A stretch of DNA of 64,000 nucleotides from Achromobacter xylosoxidans (GTDB taxonomy: Bacteria > Pseudomonadota > Gammaproteobacteria > Burkholderiales > Burkholderiaceae_B), in contig NZ_CP061008.1 of NCBI RefSeq assembly GCF_014490035.1, positions 682,001 through 746,000 of the forward strand, read 5' to 3'. This document shows positions 1-9,045 of the stretch, piece by piece. The notes below the pieces were generated by a model, which did no database searches, had not been told where the DNA came from, and saw only the letters and a program-made list of their open reading frames with translations. Made by a program: the position numbers and the translations under genes. How positions within the stretch are numbered: the first letter of the stretch is position 1; each line of letters opens with the position of its first letter.

Positions 1-229
1 GGGTGGTGATGCCGCCGGGCTGGGCGCCGGCGGCCATGCCTTCGATCACGGTCCAGCCGTGTTGCGCGCCGCGCTGGCGCGCTGCCCACAGGGGTCCGCT
101 GAAGATGGTCATCTCGGCGGGATGGGTGCCGGCGGGGTAGTAGCCCCGGTCGGCGAAGTCATCCAGCGAGGTGGGCAGCGGAGCGAACGTATTGGTTTCC
201 GTGGACAGCGAACCGGTGAAAACGCGCAT
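1..229 (-). CDS. M81 family metallopeptidase (MlrC-like), N-terminal part
   Basis: Only the first 76 codons lie in the window; the gene runs off the left edge. The start is the ATG at 229, and the N-terminus contains STETNTFAPLPT, typical of M81 / microcystinase-C-like peptidases, followed by a region ending GAQPGGITT. Members of this family are metal-dependent hydrolases, often found in catabolic clusters with TctC receptors. It lies 11 bases downstream of the TctC gene on the same strand, so the two are probably co-transcribed. The active-site region is not visible, so the substrate is unknown. Confidence 0.75.
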   Translation of the reverse strand, partial: MRVFTGSLSTETNTFAPLPTSLDDFADRGYYPAGTHPAEMTIFSGPLWAARQRGAQHGWTVIEGMAAGAQPGGITT

Positions 230-240
230 GGTACGAGTGC

Positions 241-1215
241 TTAGTCCGCGGTGGCGCCGGAGGCCTTGACCACGTCGGCGTACTTGGCGATTTCGGAAGC
301 GACGTGCTGGCGCAGTTCTTCAGTCGTGCCGCCGCCGGGCGTGGCGACCATGCCGGCGAGCTTTTCCTGGATTTCCTTCTCTGCCAGGATCGCGTTGACT
401 TCCTTGTTCAGCTTTTCCACGATGCCCGCGGGCGTGCCGGTGGGCGCGAACAGCGCGTACCAGGACGTCATCTCGTAGCCCTTGACGGTGGCGTCGATGG
501 TGGGGATCTCGGGCGCGAAGGGCTGGACGGTAGCGCTGGTGACGCCCAGCGCGCGCAGCTTGCCGCCCTGGATGAGCTGCATGACGGAAGGCGCGGTGTC
601 GAACATCACCTGGATGCGGCCGGCCATCAGGTCGGTGAGGGCAGGCGCGCTGCCCTTGTACTGCACGTGCTCCATCTGCACACCGGTCATCATCTTGAAC
701 AGTTCCGCCGACAGGCGCGTGGACGAGCCCGCGCCGGACGAGGCGAAGAAGATGTTCTTGGGGTTGGCCTTGGCGTAGTCGATGAACTCCTGCACCGTCT
801 TGGCCGGCACGGTGTTGTTCACCACCATGATGTTGGGGAAGCGCGTCAGTAGCGCCACCGGCGCGAAGTCCTTCTGGAAGTCGAAGGACAGTTCCTTGTA
901 CAGAGACACGTTGATGGTGCTGGCGTTCGAGCCCAGCAGGATGGTGTAGCCGTCGTTGGGCGAGCGCGCCACGGTGGCGGCGGCGATGTTGCTGGCGGCC
1001 CCGGGGCGGTTTTCGACCACGAAGGTCTGGCCCAGCTTGTCCGACAGGCGGCCGGCGATCAGCCGCGCCACGGCGTCGGACGAGCCGCCCGGCGCGTAGC
1101 CGACCACGAGCTTGACGGGCTTGCTCGGGTAGGCGGCTTCCGGGGAAGCGACCGCGGCTTGCTGACTGAATACGCTCAGGGTTGCGGCAGCGAGGATCGA
1201 AGCGAAGAGTTTCAT
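241..1215 (-). CDS. TctC/Bug-family periplasmic solute-binding receptor
   Basis: 324 residues with an N-terminal signal peptide (about 1-23, ending AAVAS). The mature start YPSKPVKLVVGYAPGGSSD and the later VVENRPGAAS are hallmark Bug/TctC motifs. Such proteins bind carboxylates or small organic acids in the periplasm and normally feed a TctAB membrane transporter, but no tctA or tctB is present in the window. It is divergent from a LysR regulator and precedes an M81 peptidase by 11 bases, which suggests a small inducible uptake/catabolism unit. The ligand cannot be predicted. Confidence 0.93.
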   Translation of the reverse strand: MKLFASILAAATLSVFSQQAAVASPEAAYPSKPVKLVVGYAPGGSSDAVARLIAGRLSDKLGQTFVVENRPGAASNIAAATVARSPNDGYTILLGSNASTINVSLYKELSFDFQKDFAPVALLTRFPNIMVVNNTVPAKTVQEFIDYAKANPKNIFFASSGAGSSTRLSAELFKMMTGVQMEHVQYKGSAPALTDLMAGRIQVMFDTAPSVMQLIQGGKLRALGVTSATVQPFAPEIPTIDATVKGYEMTSWYALFAPTGTPAGIVEKLNKEVNAILAEKEIQEKLAGMVATPGGGTTEELRQHVASEIAKYADVVKASGATAD

Positions 1216-1358
1216 GCTTTAAGGCTCGAAATGGGCGTTACCTCGCATTGCCGCCGCTGCTGGCTTCCAGCTTGCGGCTCGCAACCGAGCGGATTTGAAA
1301 GTACGCGCATTATTCGCAATCGCCGCCCTGTAAATCAATGTAAGCTGAGGGGAAGTTT

Positions 1359-1375
1359 GTTGCTAAAAAGGCAAC
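1359..1375. promoter_or_regulatory. Putative LysR operator between tctC and lysR
   Basis: Perfect inverted repeat GTTGC-N7-GCAAC in the 192-base intergenic region between the divergent TctC gene and the LysR regulator. It contains a T-N11-A spacing (T1361/A1373), the classical LysR-box layout. Its function is inferred. Confidence 0.45.
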
Positions 1376-1407
1376 GATTTGAAGAAATCATAGAAATGGG
1401 GACAAGT

Positions 1408-2328
1408 ATGGACGGAGGTTTGAGCGCGCGGCGCCTGCAGTACTTCTTCGAGGCGGTCACCACCGGATCGGTGCGCGGGGCGGCGGAACGCCTGGGCGTG
1501 GAGCCTTCCATCGTCAGCCGCCAGATCCAGCTGCTGGAGACGGAATTGGGCGTGGCGCTGCTGGAGCGCAAGGGCCGCGGTATCGTGCCCACCGACATGG
1601 CCGCGATTGTGATGGATCACTGCCGCGACCGGCAGGCCAGCGAGCAGGCCTTGCGCGCCCGGCTGGACGAGGTCAACGGGTTGCAACGCGGCGACATCCA
1701 GATCGTTACCAGCGAGGGCTTCGTCGATATCCTGATGAGCGGCGTGGTGGATGCGTTCTGCCGGCAGCATCCTGGCGTGCGGGTTTCGCTGAAAGTGGCC
1801 GGCGCTTCCGACGCGGTGCGCGCTGTGGTGCACGACGACGCGCATATTGGCGTGGTGTTCGGCGCGCCGGCTGACCCCGGCATACGCGTGGTGCACACGC
1901 GCAACCATCCACTGTGCGTGATCGCGTGGCCGGATCATCCGCTGGCCCGGCAGCGCAAGCGGCCGACGCTGAAGGACGTGGCGCGCTATCCGATCGCGCT
2001 GATGGGGCCGGGCTTCGGTTTGCGCCAGCTGATCGAGATGGCCGAGCTATCCGAGAACATCGTGCTGTCGCCCAACTTCATCGCCAACTCGGTGGTGACG
2101 CTCAAGCGCTATGTGGAAAGCCGTCTGGGGCTGACCTTCACGTCGGCGAACTCGGTGGTGAAAGAGGTCGCGCGAGGCGAGCTGGTGGCGCTGCGCACCA
2201 CCAATCCCATCTTCGAAGCGGCGCAGACGCGCTTGATCGTGCGGGCCAATCGGCCGCTGACCAGCGCGGCAAGAGGCATGCTGGAAAAAATCCAGGCATC
2301 GCCGCTGTTCCACGGCGCGAAGCCGTAG
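1408..2328 (+). CDS. LysR-family transcriptional regulator
   Basis: About 306 residues from the ATG at 1408, which begins MDGGLSARRLQYFFEAV. An in-frame ATG lies four codons upstream at 1396, and the reading frame stays open further 5-prime, but that sequence does not look LysR-like. The winged HTH occupies about residues 5-65 (AAERLGVEPSIVSRQIQLLE), followed by a type-2 periplasmic-binding-like effector domain to the C-terminus. Divergent transcription from the TctC/M81 pair makes that pair its likely target. The effector is unknown. Confidence 0.92.
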   Translation: MDGGLSARRLQYFFEAVTTGSVRGAAERLGVEPSIVSRQIQLLETELGVALLERKGRGIVPTDMAAIVMDHCRDRQASEQALRARLDEVNGLQRGDIQIVTSEGFVDILMSGVVDAFCRQHPGVRVSLKVAGASDAVRAVVHDDAHIGVVFGAPADPGIRVVHTRNHPLCVIAWPDHPLARQRKRPTLKDVARYPIALMGPGFGLRQLIEMAELSENIVLSPNFIANSVVTLKRYVESRLGLTFTSANSVVKEVARGELVALRTTNPIFEAAQTRLIVRANRPLTSAARGMLEKIQASPLFHGAKP

Positions 2329-2360
2329 CGGGCGATGCCTGGCGCCGTCCTGCCGTGCCT

Positions 2361-3377
2361 TTAGCGCACGGGCCAGCCGTACATCAGGCCGCCGTCGCGG
2401 TAAGACGCGTTCAGGCCGCGCGGCAGCTTCAGCGGGCTGCTGGGGCCAAGGTTCTTCTCAAAGCTCTCGCCGTAGTTGCCGATGTTCTTGATGATGTTGT
2501 AGGCCCACTTGTCGTCCACGCCCAGGTTCTTGCCCATGCCCGGCGTCACGCCCAAAAGGCGCTGCACGTTGGGGTTGGTGCTCTTGAGCATTTCGTCGAC
2601 GTTCTTGGACGTGATGCCGTATTCCTCGGCTTCCAGCATGGCGAACAGGGTCCAGCGCACGACGTTGAACCATTGCTCGTCGCCCTGGCGGACCATCGGA
2701 CCCAGCGGCTCCTTGGAGAAGTTCTCCGGCAGGATGTCGTACTTTTCCGGGTTTTCGAGGTTGCTGCGCGCCGCGGCCAGCTGCGACTTGTCGCCGGTGA
2801 AGGCATCGCAACGGCCCACCGCGAAGGCGCGGATGATCTCGTCCAGGCGCTCGACGACCACGGGCTTGAAGACGATGTTCTGCGAGCGGAACCAGTCGGC
2901 CAGGTTGAGTTCGGTGGTGGTGCCGGGCTGCACGCAGACCGTGGCGCCGTCCAGCTCCTTGGCGCTCTTCACGTTCAGGGACTTGTTCACCATGATGCCC
3001 TGGCTGTCGTAGTAGTTCACGCCCACACCGATCAGGCCCAGCGTGGTGTCGCGGGTCAACGAGAGCGTGGTATTGCGGGGCAGCACGTCGACTTCACCGG
3101 ATTGCAGGGCGGTGAAGCGTTGCAGCGCGCTGACGGCCATGATCTTGGCCTTGGAAGCGTCGCCGAACATGGTGATGGCCAGCGCGCGGCACAGGTCCAC
3201 GTCCAGGCCGATCCAGCCGCCCTTGCTGTCGTTCACCGAGAAGCCGGCGACGCCGGTGGACACGCCGCATTGGACGAAACCCTTGTTCTTGACCGCCTCG
3301 AAAGTCGCGCCGGCGTGGGCGGTCAAGGACGAAATGAGTAAGGCGGTGCCTGCCGCGGCCAGTTTGAGTGCTTTCAT
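2361..3377 (-). CDS. ABC amino-acid transporter substrate-binding protein, AapJ-like
   Basis: 338 residues with a signal peptide ending near TAHAG. The mature protein contains VQCGVSTGVAGFSVND and WIGLDVDLCRALA, typical of the AapJ/BztA general L-amino-acid receptor branch (family length about 340). A GGAG ribosome-binding site precedes the ATG. It is an orphan here: no permease (AapQ/M) or ATPase (AapP) gene adjoins it, and the neighbours are convergent LysR and divergent FUSC genes. It may serve a transporter encoded elsewhere. Confidence 0.92.
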   Translation of the reverse strand: MKALKLAAAGTALLISSLTAHAGATFEAVKNKGFVQCGVSTGVAGFSVNDSKGGWIGLDVDLCRALAITMFGDASKAKIMAVSALQRFTALQSGEVDVLPRNTTLSLTRDTTLGLIGVGVNYYDSQGIMVNKSLNVKSAKELDGATVCVQPGTTTELNLADWFRSQNIVFKPVVVERLDEIIRAFAVGRCDAFTGDKSQLAAARSNLENPEKYDILPENFSKEPLGPMVRQGDEQWFNVVRWTLFAMLEAEEYGITSKNVDEMLKSTNPNVQRLLGVTPGMGKNLGVDDKWAYNIIKNIGNYGESFEKNLGPSSPLKLPRGLNASYRDGGLMYGWPVR

Positions 3378-3517
3378 GGGTGTCTCCGCGCCATCCGGCG
3401 CATTTGTAGCGATCAGCCGAAGGCTGAGGTGCGGCGAATGGTAGCCAGCGGCATAAGGGGGGAGAATCAGGGAATTCCCGTTAAATCCGTCCGGCGGAAT
3501 TTTCTACAGGCCTGTCC

Positions 3518-4642
3518 ATGAACAAGAACGAAGAACCCTCCGAGCGAGGCTCCGCCGCATGGCGCGGGTACAGCTGGGCCAAGGCGCGCCTATTGGGCGT
3601 GTGGCGCGAACTGATCCGGGTCAACGCCAGCGACCGGCCCTGGGAAATGCCCCTGGCCGCGGCCCTGTCCTCAGGGCTGCCCTTGTTGGTGGGCGCCTAT
3701 TTCGGACGCATGGATTACGGCCTGATGTCCAGCCTGGGCGGCATGGTGTTCCTGAGCCTGCCCAATTCTTCGCTGCAGCACCGCATGATGATGCTGCTGG
3801 CGGCGTCCTTCGGCATGGTGGCCTGCTATGCCGTGGGCGCGCTGACGCAGTTCTGGCCCGCGGTCATGCTGGTGGCGCTGACCTTCATTGCCATGGTGGT
3901 GAACATGGTCTGCCGCTGCTACCGGCTGGGCCCGCCGGGCAGCCTGTTCTACATCATGGCGACCGCGATCGCGGCCTACACGCCGGGGCGCGTGGAAGAA
4001 ATTCCCACACGCGTCGGCATGGTGGCCCTGGGTAGCCTGGTCGCGTGCCTGGTGGCGTTTGTATATTCCCTGCACATGACGCGGGTCGCGCCGCCGCCGC
4101 CCGAAACCGCGCTGCCCAGGCCCACGTTCGATTTCGTGGTCTACGACTCCGTGATCATCGGCCTTTTCGTGGGCGTGTCGCTGCTGGTGGCCGAGCTGCT
4201 GCAATTGCCGCGCCCGTACTGGGTGCCCGTCAGCTGCCTGGCCATTATCCAGGGCGCGACCTTGATGGCGGCGTGGAACCGTCAGCTGCATCGCATCCTG
4301 GGTACCGCCGTGGGCTTGTGCGTGGCATGGGCCTTGTTGAGCCTGCCGCTGAACGTGTGGACGCTGAGCCTGGTGATGATGGCGCTGTCGTTCGGCATCG
4401 AAACGCTGGTGGTGCGCCACTACGCCAGCGCCGTGGTGTTGATCACGCCCCTGACGATCTTCCTGGCCGAGGCGCCGCACCTGGGCCAGGGCTATCCCGC
4501 GGCCGTCATCGAGGCGCGCTTCCTGGATACGGTGGTCGGCGCATTCATCGGCGCCGTGGGCGCGGTGCTGCTGCACAACCAGCGCATCCGGCCGCGCCTG
4601 TCGCGCTGGATGCGGGCGGTGCTGCCCAAGCGGGTGAATTGA
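3518..4642 (+). CDS. FUSC-family inner-membrane protein
   Basis: 374 residues with two clusters of hydrophobic helices (about residues 45-170 and 210-350) separated by a short Pro-rich linker. This resembles the fusaric-acid-resistance (FUSC/YccS-like) membrane module, although the protein is shorter than full-length AaeB/YccS types. Relatives are implicated in aromatic-acid efflux or envelope functions. It stands alone, with no adjacent HlyD-type periplasmic partner. The ATG at 3518 begins MNKNEEPSERG; the ribosome-binding site is weak. Confidence 0.8.
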   Translation: MNKNEEPSERGSAAWRGYSWAKARLLGVWRELIRVNASDRPWEMPLAAALSSGLPLLVGAYFGRMDYGLMSSLGGMVFLSLPNSSLQHRMMMLLAASFGMVACYAVGALTQFWPAVMLVALTFIAMVVNMVCRCYRLGPPGSLFYIMATAIAAYTPGRVEEIPTRVGMVALGSLVACLVAFVYSLHMTRVAPPPPETALPRPTFDFVVYDSVIIGLFVGVSLLVAELLQLPRPYWVPVSCLAIIQGATLMAAWNRQLHRILGTAVGLCVAWALLSLPLNVWTLSLVMMALSFGIETLVVRHYASAVVLITPLTIFLAEAPHLGQGYPAAVIEARFLDTVVGAFIGAVGAVLLHNQRIRPRLSRWMRAVLPKRVN

Positions 4643-4651
4643 GGCGGGCTT

Positions 4652-5500
4652 TCAGGGGGGCTGCTTCTTGACCAGCACCACCAACGCGATGCCGAGCAGG
4701 ATCAGTACCGACGCCGTTACCAGGATGCCGGTCACAGGCTCATCCAGGAACAGGGTGCCGCCAAACGCCGTCAACACCGGCACGCTGAGCTGCACGGTGG
4801 CGGCGTGAGTCACTTTCAGGCCTTTGAGCGCCGCGTACCAGAAGACATAGCCCAGGCCTGAGGTCACCGCACCGGAAGTCACGGCATATGCCACGCCCGC
4901 GGCATCGTAGCTCACGCGTGAGCTCAACCCATGCAGCAGGAATAGCAGCAACGCGACAGGCGTGGCGCGGATGAAGTTGCCTGCCGTCGCCGACGCCGCG
5001 TCCTTGGCGCTGCGGCCCAGCAACGAATAGGCGCCCCACGCGATGCCGGCCAATATCATCAGCAAGGCGTGGAACAACGGCGGCGCGCTGACGCTGGGCA
5101 GCATCAGGATCACCAGACCGGCCACCGCCAGGCCTATGCCCAGCCCTTGCGTGGCGCTCAGCCTCTCGCCGATGAAGAAACCATACAGGATCATGCTGAT
5201 CTGGATCGACGCGAACAGCAGCAAGGCGCCCGTGCCAGCCGAGATCTGGGTGTACGCATAGGCGAAGGCCACGGCATAGGCCAGCAGCGCCAACGCACCA
5301 CGCCAATTGCCTTCCAGCTGTTTCGCCGGTTTGCGAAGGCGCAACACCAGCCACAGCACCAATGCGCCGGAAGCGATGCGGATGGCCACGAAGGTGGCGG
5401 GATCGATGGCGGTGTGCTTGAGTGCAAGGCGGCACAGCAGCGAGTTGCCGGCGAAGGCGAGCATGGAGAGCAGGGTGAGCGCGTACAGGCGGGGTGTCAT
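4652..5500 (-). CDS. EamA/DMT-superfamily transporter
   Basis: 282 residues from the ATG at 5500 (MTPRLYALTLLSM). About ten transmembrane helices are arranged as two EamA repeats (about 5-130 and 145-278). An upstream extension of the same frame is hydrophilic and not family-like, so it is left out. DMT transporters export metabolites or amino acids. The gene follows a LysR gene on the same strand by 109 bases and may be co-transcribed with it. The substrate is unknown. Confidence 0.9.
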   Translation of the reverse strand: MTPRLYALTLLSMLAFAGNSLLCRLALKHTAIDPATFVAIRIASGALVLWLVLRLRKPAKQLEGNWRGALALLAYAVAFAYAYTQISAGTGALLLFASIQISMILYGFFIGERLSATQGLGIGLAVAGLVILMLPSVSAPPLFHALLMILAGIAWGAYSLLGRSAKDAASATAGNFIRATPVALLLFLLHGLSSRVSYDAAGVAYAVTSGAVTSGLGYVFWYAALKGLKVTHAATVQLSVPVLTAFGGTLFLDEPVTGILVTASVLILLGIALVVLVKKQPP

Positions 5501-5609
5501 GGCGCGTTGTTTCCCTAGGGCAGCGCTTCGCGAATCCAGATGGAACGACAAGCAGATCGTAGCGCGGAGTTTCCACTGCCGGGGGAGGGGGATGCGCGTG
5601 CGGTTCGTC

Positions 5610-6518
5610 TCAGCGGGTACGTACTTTGGCCGAAGCCTTTGGGCTGAAGGCGAGGGCTGCATGCTTCCAAAGCGCGTCTACCGCCGCGGATTTCCGGCTG
5701 GCCGCGGAGCGCACCAGGCCGAACTCCCTGCGCGCCGCCGGCGTCAACGGCAAGGCCCGGAGCTGGCGCATGTCCGAGGGCAGGGTGGACTCGGGAACCA
5801 CCGCGGCCCCCATGCCCTCGCGCACCAACGCGCAGGCGCTGGCCCAATCGCGGACCGTAACGCGGATGTCGTTAAGCTCCAGTCCGGCCTTGCGCGCAAG
5901 GCTCAGGCCATTCACGGCACAGCCGCCGGTCGCCAGAATGAACGGCTCATCGGCCAAGTCTGCCAGCGCAATACCCCGCGACGACGCGCGGCGGCTGAAT
6001 GGGTGTGCGCCGGGCAGCAGCGCCATCCAGCGGTCGCGGCCCAGGATCAGGGCTTGCCTATGCGCTGCGGGGTTCATCACCACGCCCAGATCGATGGCGC
6101 CGCGCGACAGCCAATCCTCGACCTCTTCATCCGTACCTTCCAAGGCCACCACCTCGATGCCGGGGTGGCGCTGCCGGAAGCTATGCAGCAGGGGGGGCAG
6201 CAGCGTCGAGATGACCGAAGGAAAGCTGCCCAGGCGGATGCGGCCCTGGCTCAGTCCCTGGCTGTCGTCGGCAAGCGCGCGGATGGACTCCAGGTGAGAC
6301 AGCATCGCGCGGGCGTGATCGATGACCTGTTCGCCCAGGGCGGTTACCGCCACTTCCTTGCGCGAACGGGTGAAAACCTGGAGCCCCAGCGACGCTTCCA
6401 GTTGCGCAATGGCCTGGCTGGCGCCGGACTGGGTAATGCCCACGCGCTCGGCGGCGCGCGAGATGTTGGCCGTGTCGGCCGTCGCGACGAGCAGGCGCCA
6501 ATGCCCCAGGTTCAACAT
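5610..6518 (-). CDS. LysR-family transcriptional regulator
   Basis: 302 residues, MLNLGHWRLLVATADTANIS at the N-terminus. The HTH (AAERVGITQSGASQAIAQLE) lies at about 20-40, with a LysR substrate-binding domain behind it (about 90-295). The usual family length is met. It is divergent from a glutathione S-transferase gene and upstream of a DMT exporter gene on its own strand, so it probably controls both. A palindrome sits just before its start. Confidence 0.93.
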   Translation of the reverse strand: MLNLGHWRLLVATADTANISRAAERVGITQSGASQAIAQLEASLGLQVFTRSRKEVAVTALGEQVIDHARAMLSHLESIRALADDSQGLSQGRIRLGSFPSVISTLLPPLLHSFRQRHPGIEVVALEGTDEEVEDWLSRGAIDLGVVMNPAAHRQALILGRDRWMALLPGAHPFSRRASSRGIALADLADEPFILATGGCAVNGLSLARKAGLELNDIRVTVRDWASACALVREGMGAAVVPESTLPSDMRQLRALPLTPAARREFGLVRSAASRKSAAVDALWKHAALAFSPKASAKVRTR

Positions 6519-6538
6519 ATTAAGTAGCTGAGCTAATG
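6519..6538. promoter_or_regulatory. Putative LysR operator between lysR and gst
   Basis: The 97-base divergent intergenic region contains the palindrome TAGCT-G-AGCTA (6525-6535) inside a wider AT-rich dyad beginning ATTAAG. The position just upstream of the regulator start suits autoregulation plus gst control. No binding evidence. Confidence 0.4.
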
Positions 6539-6615
6539 ATAAGAGAATGGAGCATTAATTTTACCTGTGTGTCGCGGCGCGAGAGACTGCTCCCCTGTTG
6601 TTCCCTGGAGATGTC

Positions 6616-7221
6616 ATGAAGCTCTACTACGCCCCGCATACCTGCTCGCTATCGCCGCATATCGTCTTGCGCGAACTGGAGCTGCCATTCGAACTGGTCA
6701 AGGTAAACAACCAGACCAAGCAGACCGCGGACGGCCGCGATTTCCGCACCATCAATCCGAAAGGCTATGTCGCCGCGCTGGAACTGGACCAGGGCGACGT
6801 GTTGACGGAAGGGCCGGCCATCGTTCAGTACCTTGCCGACCTGCGGCCCGCCATGCAGCTAGCGCCGCCCAACGGCACGCGCGAGCGTACACGCCTGCAG
6901 GAATGGCTCAGTTTCGTGAGTAGCGAGATCCACGCGGGCTCGGCGCCCTTGTTCCAGACTGCCTTGCCCGAAGCCGCCAAGGCGCATTTCCGCGAACGGC
7001 TCTTCAAGCGCTTCGACTACCTGGACGGCATCCTGGCCGAAAGCACCTACTTGATGGGCGAGCAGTTCAGCGTGGCCGATGCCTATCTGTTTACCGTGCT
7101 GGGGTGGTGCAGGTTCTTCGCGATCGACCTGGATCGCTGGCCTTCCCTGGCGGCATACGCCGCGCGCATCGGAGAGCGCCCCGCGGTGCAGGCCGCGCTG
7201 CGCGCGGAGGCGCAGGGCTGA
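6616..7221 (+). CDS. gstA: Beta-class glutathione S-transferase
   Basis: 201 residues from the ATG at 6616, preceded by a GGAG site about six bases upstream; an in-frame ATG six codons earlier is rejected for that reason. The N-terminus MKLYYAPHTCSLSPHIVLRE carries Cys10, the signature catalytic/glutathione-contact residue of bacterial beta-class GSTs. A thioredoxin-fold domain (1-80) is followed by a helical C-terminal domain with the GEQFSVADAYLF N-capping motif. Likely detoxification. Divergent LysR control is probable. Confidence 0.92.
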   Translation: MKLYYAPHTCSLSPHIVLRELELPFELVKVNNQTKQTADGRDFRTINPKGYVAALELDQGDVLTEGPAIVQYLADLRPAMQLAPPNGTRERTRLQEWLSFVSSEIHAGSAPLFQTALPEAAKAHFRERLFKRFDYLDGILAESTYLMGEQFSVADAYLFTVLGWCRFFAIDLDRWPSLAAYAARIGERPAVQAALRAEAQG

Positions 7222-7249
7222 ACGTCATATGGTCACGGCAACGGATGCC

Positions 7250-7984
7250 TCACGCCTGCTGGCGCGTGGCCGCCAGCACGATTTCACGCACGCACACGCC
7301 TTCCGGCTGTGCATAGGCGTAGTGGATGGCGTTGGCCACGTCCTCGGCGGCCAGCACCTTGCCGCCCATCTCGGCCTTCCAGGCTTCGTAGCCCGTCTTG
7401 ATGTCCGCGTCGGTGGTATGGCCCAGCAGCTCGGTTTCCACGGCACCCGGCGCGATGGTGGTCACGCGCACGTTGTGAGCCGACAGTTCCTCGCGCAGGT
7501 TTTCCGAGAGGCCGTGCACGGCGAACTTGGTGCCCACGTAAGCCACGTGATTGGGGAAGGTCTTGCGCCCGGCCACTGAACTGATGTTGATGATGCTGCC
7601 GCGCTTGCGCTGGACCATGCCCGCCGCGACCGCATGCACGCCGTTCAGCACGCCTTTGACGTTCACGTCCAGCATCCGGTCCCATTGATCCGGGTCCTGG
7701 CGCGTGATGTCTCCCAACAGCATGACGCCTGCATTGTTGATGAGCGCATCGGCCGGACCGAAGCGCGCCTCGCCTTCCTGCACAGCGGCGGCCAGCGCGG
7801 CGCGGTCGGTCACGTCCACGGATAGCGCCAGGGTGTCGGGCAGGTTCAGCGCCTGCATTTTTTCCAGCCGGCGCGCCAGCAGCAGCAGCGGGTGGCCGTG
7901 AGCCGAGAACAGGCGGGCGGTGGCCAGGCCTATGCCGGAACTGGCGCCCGTGATGATGACGAGGGGCTTTTTCAAGGTAGACAT
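7250..7984 (-). CDS. SDR-family oxidoreductase
   Basis: 244 residues, classical short-chain dehydrogenase. The cofactor motif TGASSGIG is at 12-19 and NNAG at 83-86. The catalytic set is Ser136 (ISSVAG), Tyr149 and Lys153 (YVGTK). The acidic residue that would mark NAD preference is not evident after the second strand (LLLLARRLEK), which favours NADP. It is divergent from a LysR regulator over a short intergenic region rich in inverted repeats. The substrate is unknown; close types reduce ketones or act on serine-like alcohols. Confidence 0.93.
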   Translation of the reverse strand: MSTLKKPLVIITGASSGIGLATARLFSAHGHPLLLLARRLEKMQALNLPDTLALSVDVTDRAALAAAVQEGEARFGPADALINNAGVMLLGDITRQDPDQWDRMLDVNVKGVLNGVHAVAAGMVQRKRGSIINISSVAGRKTFPNHVAYVGTKFAVHGLSENLREELSAHNVRVTTIAPGAVETELLGHTTDADIKTGYEAWKAEMGGKVLAAEDVANAIHYAYAQPEGVCVREIVLAATRQQA

Positions 7985-8024
7985 GGCGGACTCCTGATAT
8001 CGGTTTTATGTATGCTTGAGTGTC

Positions 8025-8056
8025 GGGAATTATTCTATTCCCAGGGGTTTTCCCTG
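8025..8056. promoter_or_regulatory. Nested inverted repeats between sdr and lysR
   Basis: GGGAAT-N6-ATTCCC (8025-8042) directly abuts CAGGG-N5-CCCTG (8042-8056), in the 111-base gap between the divergent SDR and LysR genes. Two adjacent dyads are typical of LysR recognition and activation half-sites. Assignment is inferred from position. Confidence 0.45.
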
Positions 8057-8095
8057 AGAAATGGTTTATTCCTTTGGAAGAAATCGGAAAAACTT

Positions 8096-8911
8096 ATGGA
8101 TAGCCGTCAGCTCAAGGCCTTTGTCGCCGTCTTCGAAGAGCGCAACATCACGGCCGCTGCCCGCCGTCTGCACCTGAGCCAGCCCGCTCTGTCCGGCACG
8201 ATCAAGAGCCTGGAGGACTTGCTGGGCACGCAATTGTTCGCGCGCCAGGCGCGCGGCGTGGCCGTGACGGAGGACGCCCGCATCTTGTATCCGCAGGCGC
8301 GCCGCATCCTGTCGCAAACGGACTCGATGACGCATCAGTTTCGCCAGGGTTCGTCTGCGTCGCGCATCGAAATCGGCGTGGAGGCGGATATCGCGGGACA
8401 GGACATCGCCGCCTTCATGCGCGCGGCGCGGGAGGCCGTGCCGACGCTTTTCGTGAGCCTGCTTGAGGGTTGTCAGGGCGATGCCCGGCTGGCGACCGAA
8501 GACGAGCGCTGCGAGGACGAGCTGTTCCTGCCGCTATCCGTCGATCCTTACGTGCTGGCCAGACCGGCAGGCAGCGGCGCCGAAGCCGCATTGCCTTGGA
8601 TCGTGTGCCCGGATCATCCGACGCATCAGCGTCTGCTTCCCTACTATGGCGCCGGGGCAAACACGCCGGCCGCCCACGCAGGATCGCTGCGCCTGGCATT
8701 GGCATTGACGGCGGCCGGCGCAGGCATATGCGTGGCGCCGGAGTCCCTTGCTTGCAGTCAGGCCGGCGTGGAGACCAGGCCGCTGGAAGGGCTGGAGATG
8801 TCGCGGCGCATCGGGCTTTGCTATGCGGTGCAAGCGCTGGACAAATCCGCCGTGGCAACCCTGGTGGAGCGGTTTCGGGATCATGCGTTTCAGGCCACGC
8901 ACGCAACATAA
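8096..8911 (+). CDS. LysR-family transcriptional regulator
   Basis: 271 residues from the ATG at 8096 (MDSRQLKAFVAVFEERNITA). The longer in-frame extension upstream is antisense to the SDR gene and not LysR-like. HTH at about 18-40 (AARRLHLSQPALSGTIKSLE), effector domain behind. It is somewhat shorter than the usual 295-305 residues: the middle of the effector domain is compact. It is divergent from the SDR gene and followed by a long intrinsic terminator. Confidence 0.9.
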   Translation: MDSRQLKAFVAVFEERNITAAARRLHLSQPALSGTIKSLEDLLGTQLFARQARGVAVTEDARILYPQARRILSQTDSMTHQFRQGSSASRIEIGVEADIAGQDIAAFMRAAREAVPTLFVSLLEGCQGDARLATEDERCEDELFLPLSVDPYVLARPAGSGAEAALPWIVCPDHPTHQRLLPYYGAGANTPAAHAGSLRLALALTAAGAGICVAPESLACSQAGVETRPLEGLEMSRRIGLCYAVQALDKSAVATLVERFRDHAFQATHAT

Positions 8912-8950
8912 AAAAGGCCGGCCAACGCAACCGAGCGTCGCGGAAAGCAG

Positions 8951-8998
8951 GGCGCAAGACTGCAACTTCACTCGTTAAGTTGTAGTCTTGCGCCTTTT
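8951..8998 (+). terminator. Intrinsic terminator with 18-bp stem after lysR
   Basis: Arms 8951-8968 and 8977-8994 pair over 18 bases with a single G-U wobble, enclosing an 8-base loop and followed by TTTT. It sits 40 bases after the LysR stop and insulates it from the next TctC gene. Confidence 0.85.
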
Positions 8999-9045
8999 CG
9001 CCAATAAACGTGGCCGCGCAGCGGCCGATAAGAGAGGAGATAACT

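Noticed and set aside
304..852. Long open frames antisense to the TctC gene and many similar ones across the window
   Set aside because: High G+C gives long frames opposite real genes; they are low-complexity, lack ribosome-binding sites and have no family features.
3470..3479. GGGAATTCCC palindrome upstream of the FUSC gene as an operator
   Set aside because: A single 10-base palindrome with no adjacent regulator gene; too little to support.
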